A stretch of DNA of 64,000 nucleotides from Erythrocercus mccallii. Lineage: Eukaryota > Chordata > Aves > Passeriformes > Dicruridae. Shown here piece after piece: positions 50,598 through 63,201 of the stretch; position 1 is the stretch's first letter; each line of letters opens with the position of its first letter. The notes under the pieces were generated by a model. That model was not told the DNA's origin. It ran no database searches and saw only the letters and a program-made list of their open reading frames with translations. The position numbers and the translations under genes are program-made. Where the stretch lies: contig VZRG01002592.1 in NCBI GenBank assembly GCA_013397435.1, positions 2,971-66,970 of the forward strand, in the 5' to 3' direction.

Positions 50598-51534
50598 GGT
50601 GTTTCATCTCATATGAGGAGTTGCATCTGCCAGTTGTTCTCTTGCTTTTTTAATTTGAAGAAAATAACCACATAGCTTCATTATGGTGTGGAAGTGGGTG
50701 TGAGTAGCAGCCATGTCCTCTTGGAGATAATGAGGGAACAATTAAATGGCCCTTTGCTAGGAAGCAGATGAAACAATGGGAGGCACAACAGGTCATATAC
50801 AAAATAAATCAGAGATGAGGACCATGTGAGTGGAAAAGTTCATAGTGGTCTGAATCAGAATACAACAGCAGTGTGGAAGGAGGAAGGGTGAATTTGTCTG
50901 CAGCTGTTCAGAAGAGGGGTGGGAATAAAAGTTTGAAAGGGCAGAAGCAGAAATAGAAGTAATAGGAAAGGGGCAGTCAGCAAGAAAATGTGGGTAAGAA
51001 AAAGAAAGGGAAATAGACCAAATAAAGGAGGAGAAATATAACCATATCCTGGTAAAAGAGAGGAATTGTCAAAGTTTTTTTGTGACTCCAGTCTTTCTGT
51101 GTTCTGGAGGCCAGCTTGTGCATATTTTCAGGCCAAATCACAGGGAAAAGCTAACTTTTTATTCCCTATACTCTCTGGAGTTAAGCAGGATTCAGACCCT
51201 CTCTGTTGCTTTCCATATCTATCCTTATGAATTGTTTGGGTGAGAGAAATTATAATCTTCATATCTTTTCAGAGAATGGGCATATGGGCTTCTAGCTATA
51301 GTGTAGTTCAACATTTTACAGAATCCTATTCTGTGTGGACGGGTTGTTCTCTCATCCCTGAGACAAGAGGAAAGGAAAGTAAGCATCTGAATTCACATGG
51401 CAAAATTCTTATTCTGGGTAGGTCTCTCTGAGGTTGCCTGTAAACAATGGACATTGAAAGATTTAACATATAATTATTTTTAAAAATGAAGGTGTTTTAT
51501 TTGAGACATAAATTGAGTCTTGGCCACTTTCTTG
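50598..51534. other. Noncoding DNA, purine-rich in part
   Basis: A moderately A/G-rich stretch (50870-51065); no gene or transposon recognised. Confidence 0.5.
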
Positions 51535-51539
51535 GCCAC

Positions 51540-52134
51540 TGTCATGGGGTGACTGTATGACCGTGCCCTATATCCCAGTCGTGAATCCCATTTTGTCTAG
51601 GTAGCCGCGCCTCTCCCCCGCTGCTGGGACGGGCGGCTGGTTTGTTTTTTTTTTCTTCCTCCTTTACTTTCGCTTCTGGCTTGCCTGCCGCTGCTGCTTT
51701 TTCACTGCTGCTGCTTAAGCCGCTTTTCCTTTTTCCTTGCTTTTGTTCTTTTTCCCTGCTTTTGTTCTTTTTCTCCTCTTTCTTTATTCCCCCCCCACCT
51801 TCCCCCCCTGAAGACATTGCATTGGCTCCGAGATCAACCCTGGAGAATCCGAGAACCAGGGGGACCCTCGAAGCCAGCAGAAGAAGCTTCTGCGCCCTTC
51901 CCCCACACAGAGACCGGCTCCACGCTCTCCCTATCCCTGGATTCATCTGGGTTGGTTTTTTTCTGTGTTGGGAAGTGTTCTTTTTGGATATTTACTAATA
52001 AACAGATTTTTTCCACTTTTCCCTCCAAGGAAATTCTTCCTGGACCCGGTGGTGGGGGGAGGAGTTTGTGAAGGTCAGTTTCTAGGAGGACTCCTTCTAG
52101 AAACTTCCCCTTAATTTTGTCCCAAACCAGGACA
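51540..52134 (+). mobile_element. Solo LTR, plus orientation, perfect 5-bp TSD
   Basis: A 595-bp unit starting TGTCATGGGGTGAC and ending CCAAACCAGGACA, flanked by GCCAC at 51535-51539 and 52135-52139. AATAAA lies at 51998-52003 in the LTR orientation, followed by about 130 bp of U5. The 5-bp duplication is typical of ERVL-type elements. GC-rich, with CpGs kept near 51603-51635 and pyrimidine-rich blocks at 51640-51810. A minus-strand frame of 134 codons runs through it but is antisense to the element and Lys/Glu/Ser-rich, so not a gene. Confidence 0.92.
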
Positions 52135-52139
52135 GCCAC

Positions 52140-54880
52140 TTAGGTCAATTCCTTAGTTTCCTTTGTTGTTCTCTTAATCAAATTGATAAAAATTCTCATG
52201 ACCTGCTAAATAGGTTTGTTAGCTGCCCTGGTCCAGTTGTGACAAAATTTCCCTGCTTTGATGGTTTGGAACTGTTCAGTCTTGGATCTTCCTAGTTTTT
52301 CAAATTTTATCAACAAACCAAATGGAAGCATTGCCTCTTTTATTCTCCCCATGAATTTTCCAGAGATGAACAGAAACAGAAACTCTTCATTTTGGGTCTG
52401 AATATAATTTTGCTATTTTATGTATATGTCATTTCATTTTTCTGTCCTTAGATCACATAGCTTTTTTTTTCCTTCTTTGTTATTTAAATGAGAAATTGCT
52501 CAATTTTGTCACTGGGAAAGTCCCTATGTTAATTTCTGACAACCAGCTGGTATTTAGTTTTGGCTGATATGCACTATATTTCTTTAGCTATGCTGAGGTT
52601 CAGCATACATTAGAAACTAGGACGCAAAAAAAAATCACAAAGAAAAAACAAAATAAAGACTTTCTAGCAAATTCGAAAGGAGAGTTCTAATATTACATGG
52701 CATAAATGACAATATCTGAAAGCTATTTGTAGTCTCTTAAGCCATTTCTCCTCAAAAAGAAAAAGTCAATCTAAAAATATTAAGAATTAAGAAAAAGTTC
52801 CTATTCATCCAATCTTCAACTTTTTTTTGTTTGTTTTGTTTTCTGTGATGTTTTTAATTGAGATTTTTGCTCCTCAAATGGAAAAAAAATCTCAGTGCTT
52901 TCTTTGAGCTTTATTTCTTTCATGATTTTTTTTCTTCCAGTTTTTCACTTCCCTCTTATCTGTATTGATATTAAGGACGGAAAGTGAGGAAAAATAAATA
53001 TTAGGAGAGCACCAGGGGAAGGAAAATGGAAAGTCACTCATACTCATTATTTTTTTCTTTCAGCAACATATCCAAGATGTCATTCTCTTCACATCACATA
53101 GCTCAAAACCAGAAGGAAGTAAACCATTATTTTAAACACAAAAGACACACCAAAGGTGATGAAAAAGAAAATAGAGTATTTCATTCAATAACCACAAATG
53201 CCTAAATGCTGGAAAGCTATAGATTAACAGCTGTATAACTGGTAGGAAAGATAACACACACCAGCTTAGAACACTCTGGCTGGAGTTTTCAGGGCAAAAC
53301 CCTTACAGAAAGATTGTTTCCTTTCTATTTAAACAGTTATTTGTTATTAACCTCCTCTGCACAATGTGGAATCAGTGTCTCTATCTCCTTTGGACTTTTG
53401 GACGAGTGTCAAAGTCGATACTTTGGACATCATCTCCTTCACAGGAACAGGAACAAGCTATGCAAGGAGTCCCTGGGTGTAGGGTTTTGCTTCAAGTGAA
53501 GCATTTTGCACATCTATCCCTCTGCAACGAGAAGGAGATGTGTTTCTATTTCACTGCTATTTGAAAAGACACTAACTCATAGTGCATTCCCTCTCCCCAC
53601 CCACCCTTTTATCAGGAGAGTGATAGGTTTATTGAGCCACGTTTTCATCTGGTGTAAATTGACATTGCTGCATTGATTCCTGTGGGCCTGCCTTGATTTA
53701 TGCTAGGTGAGGATCTGGTCCATTTTCATGATATTTGAACATCAATCCTTGCATCTCCTTCTCCCATCCATAGGCTTTTTCTGTCATGCTTCTGAGAAGA
53801 AAACGCAAATGAGTTAAGGGGCTGTCACCAGCCCAGGGAAGAATTTGCTATTCTTTCTCTCTGACTAGGGTCTCTCCTGTTAATTTCCATGGCAAGTCCC
53901 TCTCAACTTTCTCCAAAACTTGTCCTCCTGAGGATGTCAGCTCCTGTTGCAGACTGAAACATTAACAGGGGAAGTTATTAGCTATTCTCTTTACATACTG
54001 CCTTTCTTTATATCTGAATTAATAGAAGTATGAATGCTGGTCATCAAAAGAAATAATGAGTTTTACAAAGTGAAAATGACACTGACAAAAACAAAAGAAA
54101 TCTGATCTTAGCAGAGAGGTCCACAGAGAAGAGGAACAAAGAGGTGGAAGATAAAAAAGAAAAATTGAAAACCTAAAAGGAAAAGAAAAGAAAGGGGGAA
54201 AGAGAAGAAAAGAGAAGAAAAGGGATGCTTGGAATGAGAAAGAGCACACTAGATATTCAGCAGAGTTGAAGGCAGTCATGGTGCAGACAGAAGGAAGAGA
54301 ACTTACCAGATTTTAAAAGACATTTTTTCTCCCTCCCCTTTGACTGAATAATATAAATTCATGTTGTTAAACCTTCTGACTGGATGGTCTGCTTGCAAAT
54401 GTACTTTTGATTGTTCCAGGCTGGACAGAAGACCATACACTCGGAAGAAAAATACCACAGAAGCACAATATACATCCACATAAAGCCTGAGCAACCCCCT
54501 TTCCCCCTTCCCCTCACAGTCCAAAATTCATACCCACTGTAGCAGTTAATACCAATGCTGGACATCAGCTGTGCATTTGCTGTGGCAAAACTGCTTCTGT
54601 TTGAGGAAGAAGCACAAGAGCAAAGAGAGCAAAGGAAGAATGAAGAGAGGGGAAAAAAAAACCCAAAACAACCCCTCCCAAAATGAGACTAAAACCAAAA
54701 AAAACCCCACAAAACAAACAAAACAACAAAACAAAACAAAACCACCGAAAAGACAAACACCAGAAAATCAACCTGCCAAGCAATCTTTTTGACCCTATCT
54801 TTCTTGGTATATAGTTGATGAAGTCTTGTTACAGCTTCCTAAGGAAAGATGCTAGGGATCATTTCTAGTACAGACACATC
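52140..54880. other. AT-rich noncoding DNA, no gene seen
   Basis: Apart from a purine-rich patch (about 54170-54225) and the A/C tract at 54652-54762, nothing is recognisable. Confidence 0.5.
54652..54762. repeat. AC-rich low-complexity tract
   Basis: A runs broken by CC/CCC, ending with an (AAAAC)-like run; same style as the tract at 41557. Confidence 0.9.
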
Positions 54881-55101
54881 CTTTTTCTTTTTCTTTTTCT
54901 TTTTCTTTTTCTTTTTCTTTTTCTTTTTCTTTTTCTTTTTCTTTTTCTTTTTCTTTTTCTTTTTCTTTTTCTTTTTCTTNTTCTTTTTCTTTTTCTTTTT
55001 CTTTTTCTTTTTCTTTTTCTTTTTCTTTTTCTTTTTCTTTTTCTTTTTCTTTTTCTTTTTCTTTTTCTTTTTCTTCTTTTTCTTTTTCTTTTTCTTTTTC
55101 C
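54881..55101. repeat. (TTTTTC)n hexanucleotide array with one N
   Basis: About 36 copies of TTTTTC, with one undetermined base (54980) and one shortened unit near 55071-55076. All frames through it are polyphenylalanine or Lys/Glu repeats, so it is not coding. The array length in the assembly may not equal the true length. Confidence 0.97.
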
Positions 55102-55318
55102 TCCATTCTGCTGAGAAAAAGCTGAAAAGTGTAAATAATTAATGTGAATAATTTAATTATACTTATGCATCTACTTTCAACAGTTTAAGTAATTGATTTC
55201 CTCGGCTTGACGCCATACAAGGCTCGTCTTAATGCTTAATTATACCTCTAGTTTACTTGTTTGACACCTGTCTGTCTGCTGTTTCAGGAAGTAGAGGCAG
55301 CTAGATTAGCTGTGCCAT
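55102..55318. other. Short noncoding spacer with clustered CpG/homeodomain-like motifs
   Basis: Around 55198-55250 three CpGs and two TAAT/ATTA cores occur in an otherwise CpG-poor, AT-rich setting. Possible conserved element; weak. Confidence 0.25.
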
Positions 55319-55567
55319 AATCATACAATTGTTAGAGTGGAAAAGACCTCTTACAATCATTGGATCCAACCATTAACCCAGCTCTGCCCTGTTACCATGA
55401 AATCATGTCTCCAAGTGCTATATCTACACATTTTCTAAACACTTCAAGGGTTGGTAATTCCACCACTTCCATGGACAGCCTGTTCCAATGCCTGAACACC
55501 CTTTCAGTGAAGAAATGTTTCCTAATATCATTCAAGTTCCTGCTTTGCCACATGTCTTCTGGATGGT
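55319..55567 (-). mobile_element. CR1 LINE 3' region
   Basis: The plus strand shows the reverse complement of a CR1 3' UTR: TCATACAATTGTTAGAGTGG, AAAAGACCTC, TGGATCCAACCATTAACCC, CAGCCTGTTCCAATGCC and CCCTTTCAGTGAAGAAATG. About 250 bp, 5'-truncated, with the 3' end on the left. Confidence 0.92.
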
Positions 55568-58500
55568 GATAGCTATGCTGTTTGCTCTCTCTGGTCTGAG
55601 TTTCTTTTTACCACAAATATCATGGTGGTTTGAGACCTTCTAGGGAAGAAGAGTAAAAATAGTCTAGAAGTGCAAATGTACCACAGGAGGCCCTTGATTT
55701 AAGATTGTTTTATAGAACTAGCAATGACCATTGCACTTCTGAATAATGGGTGTAGTTTGATACTCCTCTGGCAGATTTTATTTACCTCTTTCTTGTCTGC
55801 ACTATTCAGAGTGGACATCTCTAACTCATATTTCATTATGTAATTAATTACACCTGAGTCATCTATGTGAAGATCAAAAATGACAATGGAAGATTCCCAT
55901 GAAAATAGAAAACTATTGTTTTTGTGCTATCCTGAGATTCTACACTTCCTGTCTTAATATTTTACACCCTTATCCACTTTAGATTGACTCTGGGAACATT
56001 TCAAGCAGTGCAGCATGAAATTTCTGGTTCCTCCCAACTGAGAGTTGATGATGGAAATTCCTTCTGGAGGGCTTTCCATACATAGTTATCTAAATATATG
56101 TCTCTGTCTATGACACCTTTGACTGCCTCTAAAATCTTCAGCTTGAAAGGTGTCACATTTTAAACTGCAAAACATAGTCTCTGAGTTTTAAATTATGGGT
56201 GGATTGTTTGCCATGGAGAAATAAGAACACACTGCAATATATCTAAATGTTTGAACCTTGAACAAAATTTATGGAAATATACCAATGTGACATTAGAGAC
56301 ATTCAAAGACACTCAGCACTAGCTTTTCCATGACCATGGTTCCTTCGTAATCCTGCTGGGTAATTCAAAGAGGACATTAATGACTCTTGAGGAGGGGTTA
56401 TTTTGATTTTTTAAAATTTCTTTTTAAACTCTTCTTCACAAGGTACCAGTTATTTCTTTTTTTCTTAACCTAATAATTAATGTAAATTTGTGTGATATCC
56501 TCTTGAGAGTCACTTACCTTGTATCACAGATGGTCTTTGGGGAATATGGATCTCAGCTGCAGTCCTGTGAAGAAAAACTAAGTGAGCCTCTGTTGTAGAA
56601 CTGTGATCAAGACAATCTATAATACAAAGAGAAAGAATCTCAGGACACCTGATACAAGCTGCATAGAATAATGAAATGTGGAAAGGCAAAGTGACTAATG
56701 TAAATTATAAAAAATACACTCTTAAGACTGTTTGATACCTCCCTTTGAAGGTTTCAAATGAAAAGAGATAAAAGCTTGTTGGGAAAGTCTACTTTTCAGT
56801 ATGACTGATTTTGAAGAAATAGCTATTTTATTACACTCCATCAAAAACCTTCTTCAGAATTGTTGTCTGAAGTATGTTAAAAAAATTAAAAATCCATAAA
56901 CCTGCACTCCTTATATGATGAGGAAATGAACAGGTAAAATTAACTGGGGTTTTAGCAACCACAAATCATTATACTGGTAAAAAAAAACCCAAACAAACAA
57001 TAACAACAAAAAACCCCAACCAAACAAAAGAACCCAAAAAAACTAGTGTCCTTTTAATAAATATTGAATTTCTAAGTAACTTTTCAAAATTTTAATATTT
57101 TACATAAAATATGACAGGGAGGGATTTTTCTTCATTAAATACACCTTAATAAGCCTAATAAATATTTTTAATACAAATGAAAAAACAGTTTCTATCTGGT
57201 TTTGTCTATTTCAAAACAGAGAAAAAAAAATTGCATAATCACAAACTAATTTGCCTCTGTCCCATGATAAGGCAATGACGCTATAGGAATTCATACCTTT
57301 TGGCCCTGTGTAGGACTCTTTCATCCCCAAGATAAATTGTGTTCATGAAGAACCTATCATTTCATCTCAGAGCAATATGTACTGCACAAACAAGAATTAC
57401 ATTGATGGTTGCATAGTTCTTCCTTGATTTTGATAGGGTTATTTTCATTTCATTTTAGTTACAACTGAAGAAGCCTTTCACAGGATGTCTTAGTAAGATG
57501 TTCACTCTCAGTTTGCAAATAATGCTCTGGTTTTTTCACTTTTGGTTTGAGTTGAGATCATCAAACAAGGCCAGCACTGACTTCTGACTTACTTCAAGAT
57601 ATATGATAAGGTATTATGATGTGTCACTTACTTAATCATACTAAAGGGTGTTAATATTTTGTGACATGTCAAGAATGAGGAGGTGCTGTAACTCAGAAGT
57701 TGCCTTCTGTCACAGCTGTCAAGCTACACATGAAATCTAGTCCCTCTGGTAAAATTTATTTTTCTCCCTACTTAATTTAGGACCAGCACTTCAATATGCC
57801 ATTCCTGTACTACCCCAGAGACATAGTGTGTTAATGAAGTTAAGGAAAAGGTTTTTTGGCTTCTATTACATATCACCTGTGAGTTTGGCCACTGAGTTAG
57901 TGCATGCTGTTGTATGCACCAGATCTTTTCCCTCCACCATTTAGACAAATATTCCATTTATCAGTGCAAAAAAATGTTGGCTCTCATATACTTCTCTTGA
58001 AACCGAGTTACAGATTATACTGACACCATGATTGTCAACATGGCAGAGAAGTACATCCAAGTGTAATAGCTGCATCTCCACAGATGATGAAGCTGTAGCA
58101 GAAGTCTTCAAAATAAAACTGCTACAAAGGGTTATAAATAAAGTTATTGTTCTTCTCCTTAGTACAAGAATCATGGATTAAACAGTGGAATTATTAGGCA
58201 TTTGAGGAAATATATATTTAATTTTTTTCAATTTGGTGTAACTCTTTGGGACAGCCTGTAACAGAAAACAAAAGTATACTTTAGCTAAAAAGCAATCATA
58301 TTCATTTCCAAAAAATGTATTTCTTATAAAGCTAAATTGTTGATGAATATCTTTATAAGTCCTATTAGCAAGAACTAATTTCAATAGCATTTTAAGGCAA
58401 CTTTAGGCAATGCAAATGGCTCATCCAACCATTAGGTGCTAATACAATAAAAGGAATACAGAGGCTGCTTTTCCTGGAAAATTATATTTGATAGATGGGA

Positions 58501-58647
58501 GGACTGAAGGTACATGATGTATTAATGCTCTTCATTAAAAGATTACCAAAATTTTTCTGGTAAGGTCAGTTCAATTCAGCAAATGTTTTCATGTGGTTAA
58601 TATGGAAAATTTGGTCAACCTACACAGCAGCTCCAGTATGAATGAAC
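55568..58647. other. AT-rich noncoding DNA, no gene seen
   Basis: Contains an A/C tract at 56978-57043. No transposon or gene recognised otherwise. Confidence 0.5.
56978..57043. repeat. AC-rich low-complexity tract
   Basis: AAACCC, AAACAA and AACAAC words with almost no G/T. Confidence 0.88.
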
Positions 58648-59292
58648 TCAGAATCACAGAAAGCTTTGGGTTTGAAGTCAGCTTAAAGATTATCCAATTA
58701 CAATGCCCCTGTCATGGGTAGGATCTCTTTCCACTAGACCAAGTTGCTCCAAGCAAATCTCCAGCCTGGCCTTAGACACTTTCAGGAATTTATCATTCAC
58801 AGCTTCTCTGGGCAAGCAGTGCCAGGGCTTCACCACCCTCACAGGACAGAATTTATTCCTAATATTTAATCTAAACCACTTTCTTTGAATTTGAACCCAT
58901 TCCCTTTTGCCTTGTTACTCCATGTCCTTGTAAAAAGTCCCTCTCCATTGCTCTTATAGCCCCTTTAGGTACTGAAAGGTTCCATAAGTTCTTCCCAGAG
59001 ACTTCTCCAGGCTGAACAAAAAAAGTGCTCTCAGCCTGTCTCCCTAGCAGATGTTCTCCAGCCCACAGATCATCTTGGTGGCCTTCTCTCACTCATTCTG
59101 TGTCTTTCTTATTCTGGAACACTGCCTAGTAAGTACTGAGGCAAAACAAGTTGTTGAACACCTCAGCAATTTCCACCTACCCAGTCCCAGGTAACCATGC
59201 CTCCAATTTCCTTCCAGAAAAGGCCCACATTTTCCCTGGTTTTCCTTTTATTACCAATGTACCTAGAGAAACTTTTCTTGTTGCCCTTGACA
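58648..59292 (-). mobile_element. CR1 LINE: ORF2 linker joined to 3' UTR, RT missing
   Basis: 58648-59125 is the reverse complement of CR1 3' UTR (TCAGAATCACAGAAAGC, TCTCTGGGCAAGCAGTGCC, GACTTCTCCAGGCTGAAC and CAGATCATCTTGGTGGCC on the plus strand). 59127-59292 reads on the minus strand NKKSFSRYIGNKRKTREN, the recognisable CR1 ORF2 segment between endonuclease and reverse transcriptase. In an intact CR1 these parts are separated by the whole reverse transcriptase, so either an internal deletion or two neighbouring insertions of the same orientation occurred. Stops and indels after the quoted peptide show the copy is dead. Confidence 0.85.
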
Positions 59293-61712
59293 GAATACTG
59301 TTCTAACCTTTACATGTGTTTTAATCTTACTGTAGGTCAAAGAAAAGTCCCAAATCTGTATGTTTTCCTGAAGCTGTCAGGGCATTAGGATATAGTTCCA
59401 TGTTTTCTTGTCTACACCCATCTTTCTTCCAAATACATAAAAAAATAATAAAAGGAGGTCAGGGGCCAATTATTATAATCAGTCACCAAGGTCAGAACTA
59501 AAAGTAATGGGATGAAGCTGCAACAAAGGGGAAATTTTAGTTAATGATTAAGACAAACTTTATTAGGATAGCTAGATGAAACAAACTGGCAAGGGAGGTC
59601 ACATCACTTTCACTGAGAAGCATTCAAGGGCAGACTTATAGTCATTCTCACAGTAATGTCTTAAGGAAAATTAATTCAGTCTTGCTGTGAAGCACAAGCA
59701 CAAGACATGACACTCACTAGGGTCCCTATTCCGACTCTAATGTTTCAGCTCTGAATCTGTGCAAAAAACCAATTCTCTGTTCCTACAGAAAAAAAGTTTG
59801 AGGAGAGAAAGTTTCTAATGTATATATTGACTAATACTTTGCTTATGCTCTTAACATATCTGAGTGCCACTATTCATAAGAGATTTTAAAGAACATTAAC
59901 ACTTATTCCTCCCAATATTTATTATTTTTATCCAAACATCTCAAACTTCATTGCAGGCTTTGTGAAGCTCAATTAACCTATCAAATTTCACCACAGGAAC
60001 ATGTGCCCAGGTGGTTATTGTAACAAAAGCAGCTGTGTCATGAGAATTGATGATTTATTTCGAAATCATAGTAAGTAGCTTGAAGCAGTGCCAAATTCAG
60101 GATTGAGTTGAAAAGGTTGAGTGTGTCAGGGAAAATAGGTGCTATTTTAAAGGCAGATAGACAATTAATAGTGCATCCTTGATCCTCTGGGCCGTGTCCT
60201 GAGTGCTAACTGAGTTGGGCTTGAAGCAAAAATACGTATGCCTGAGCTCCTCATGGTCACTTTTCTACTTGGTTAAATCTTGGGCCAAACAAAGCATTGC
60301 TGACAGTGTAATTTCTTTAGCTCTCTGGATAAAGGAAAACCTCTTTCCACAAAGAAAGGCCTAGGAGTTCCTTATATTAATTCCCACATTGTGTCCAAAA
60401 TCTCTATTTGAAGTAGGAAAAGAACAGTAAATCCATTTAAAAAATACCCAGAGATGGAAAATCTATCATCATCTTTGGTAAATAGCTCCCACAGTTAACA
60501 GTTTTACTGTTTAAATCTGTACTTTATTTTCAGTTTGAATTTCTGTAGCTTTAACAACTAGCCATTGAACACTGCTGCAACATTGTCCACAATGCTCTTT
60601 ACATAGATATTTACGGACTAATCAAATCTCCACATGTATTTTACCTCTACCGAATCAAATCAAATAAAATATTGAATTTGTGTTGGGATGAGTAAGAAAA
60701 AATTATCTGAAACCTGATGTGAAAAGACTGTACAAAGGAAACAAGGATGAGTAGCAGTTATAGCCAAAAAAATCCTTGCATTAAGCTTCTGTTTGTATAG
60801 TCAGCTACAATTCTTGTTCTTCCCTGGATTCGTAATGGTACATTTGGTCCCAACTTTTTGCTCAACCTCAGCTTACCAAGTAATCTACAGAGCTGCAAGT
60901 CAGTTATCCATTCTGCTCATTATTTACTGTTGCACCCAAATTTATGTCATGTAAAAATGCTCTTAGTAAATAATTTTCTGTTTATTTTGTTTTTTCCTCA
61001 TGTCCTTGTTAAAACTATTTCATTGTGATAGGTATGAAAAATGACATCACTGGAATTCCAACAAAAGGAGTTTTTGAGGGCTGATTGCACATCTTATGTG
61101 ATATTTTGGGATCCAATACTCAGTCTTTTTTTCAACTGTGCAAAGTAATCTATATTAATTATTCAAACCAAGAGTAATTACTACCTCTTCCACTTATTCT
61201 TAGGAAAGTATTCTAAACTATTCTTGCAAATAGGTTCTTATAATTGGCCAGCCTTTGTCTGGGATTTTGAAGCTTTTGTCTAAATCAGTCTTTCCAAGTT
61301 ATAATGACTAATGAATTAAAAAATTAATTTAATCTACTTCACATTGTCTGGTAAAAAAATCAGTTATTAGTTTGGAAGTTCTTTGTTTGGTTTTGGTTTT
61401 GGTTTGGTTTTTTGGGGGCGCAGGGAGGAGTTATGTGACAAATACCTTTTTCCAGAGCTCTTCAAATTACTTTAGTTTCCCAGAACAAGTTAACTGTATA
61501 TGAGAAGCATGAAAAGTGTCAAAGGAAAATTTTATTTTGGCTATTTCACAGCACCAGTAGAAACCAAGGAGAGAGTATTGTAAAACAACAGTTTTGGTAA
61601 GCACCAAGGCTAGACCATATAAAGACAAGGTCTGGCAAATATAGAACTATTTATGTACACTATCCTCAGACCAGGAGAGGGAGAAGTTACTTCCTTCCCT
61701 TTCATTGAAAAA
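59293..61712. other. AT-rich noncoding DNA, no gene seen
   Basis: No gene or transposon recognised. Contains a short GGTTTT tract at 61381-61416. Confidence 0.5.
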
Positions 61713-61838
61713 ATATTTTTTTGTTGTTTTTTGGTTTTTTGTTTTTTGTTTGGTTGGTTGGTTGGTTGGTTTGGTTTGGTTTTGGTTTGGTTTGTGTTTT
61801 TGGTTTTTTTTGTCTTCTTTTTTGTTTTTTGTTTTTTC
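61713..61838. repeat. GT-rich low-complexity tract with (GGTT)n
   Basis: T runs, then five GGTT units near 61751-61770, GGTTT words, then T runs up to the start of the following CR1. Opposing frames here encode Lys/Asn/Pro/Thr or Trp/Phe/Val repeats only. Confidence 0.9.
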
Positions 61839-62178
61839 AGCCTGGAGCAGAGGACATGGAGAGGGGATCTTATCACTGTAAGTGTCTGGAGGGAGGGTGT
61901 CAAGAGGATGGATCCAGGTTCTACTGAGTAATGCCAGGCAATGGAATGGCAGAAACTGGCAGATGGGATGTTCCATGTGAATTTGAGGAAGAATCTCTTT
62001 AATGTATGCCTGACTGAGCACTGGAACAGATTGCCCAGAAAGGTTGTGGAGTCTTCTTCCCTGTAGATACTCCAAAGACATCTGGTCACAATCCTGAGCA
62101 ATGTGCTGTAGGGGATCCTACTGGAGCAGGAAAGTTGGAGTAGATGAGTTCCAGACCCTCCCTACAATTAGTTCAGTT
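61839..62178 (+). mobile_element. CR1 LINE 3' region
   Basis: CR1 3' UTR in plus orientation: CAGCCTGGAGCAGAGGACAT, GGGGATCTTATCACTG, CTGAGCACTGGAACAG, TTGCCCAGAAAGGTTGTGG, TAGATACTCCAAAGACATC and TGAGTTCCAGACCCTCC. The octamer tail is lost or decayed. 5' end lies directly on the GT-rich tract. Confidence 0.88.
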
Positions 62179-63201
62179 ACGCCAAAAAAAAAGCTGCAGC
62201 TCCAAGTCTTAAATATGTATGTGCAGTAACACTTCGAACAGAACAATTATGCCAAAATTGAACACCAATCAGCAATGTGACAATTGAACCCATTGCTGCA
62301 GGTAAAATGCTGTTGTAAACGTTCAAAAGACAGTGAAGGGAGAGAAGAGGAGGTAAAGAAAGAGTAGATATTCATTTTTATCTCATTAGGATTGATTTAA
62401 AGATTGTTTGGAAGCTACTATCATTTTCATTTTAATATTATTAGGAGATAGCAGCATGTAACAGGCTTTGACACTGAATGCTATGCTTTGCATCGGTTGC
62501 AGAAGATGCCTGGGGAAGCAGAGGGGAGCATGGAGGAATTGATCAGATTCTTTCTTTTTTCATATGGGAGGGAAAAGTTGTGTGACATTTACAAAGTCAA
62601 CTGTCACCTGAACAACAGGCTGGAAGACAAGTTCCTACATTTTGTGCTTTATGTCTTATTTTAACCCATACACAACCATTTTTCTTGCTCTGAAGTTCAA
62701 AGGGAACACACTGCTTAAAATTATGAAAATAAGCTACTTTTACTTATTCATCCATTATCTCTCTCTTTTATCATTCTATCTGTCTTTTATTCAATATTCT
62801 ACTGCGCTGTTCTTGCTACCTCAAACCTGTTATCATCATGTTTTCAGGTGAAAGCAAGCATTCGTACCTGGATTTTCACTAACCTATCAGCCTCTAATAA
62901 AACCTTGCCAATAGTTGTTAAGGTATTTTACAAATAACTCTAATCATGTGATTTGAGATTTATAATGTGTCTTATTTTGAGGGTTTGATTATTATTTTGA
63001 CAGGGAATCTGACAAAGAGAGACACAGAATCTACTGACAAGTGTTAAATGGTGTAACAGTCAAACAGGAACTGCTATATCCCAGTCTGGGCTTTGGCACA
63101 GTTTATCAGCATACAGCAAACCATTTATGTTATTAGTATGGTTTGACTATGTGTTTTTGAGGACACTGCCTTTAAATATTTTTTTTTTCTTTTTTTCCCA
63201 G
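62179..63201. other. AT-rich noncoding DNA, no gene seen
   Basis: No transposon recognised. It ends in a strong polypyrimidine tract (63180-63201) that could act as a splice acceptor. Confidence 0.5.

Noticed and set aside
51542..51998. Frames of 118-134 codons on both strands
   Set aside because: They lie inside the solo LTR with the perfect 5-bp duplication; the longest is antisense to the element.
54849..55142. Polyphenylalanine and Lys/Glu-repeat frames
   Set aside because: Translation of the TTTTTC array; spans an N.
61610..62101. Overlapping minus-strand frames of 163 and 144 codons
   Set aside because: They run antisense through a CR1 3' UTR and then a GT-rich tract, giving a Lys/Asn/Pro/Thr-rich peptide; an artefact of low-complexity DNA.
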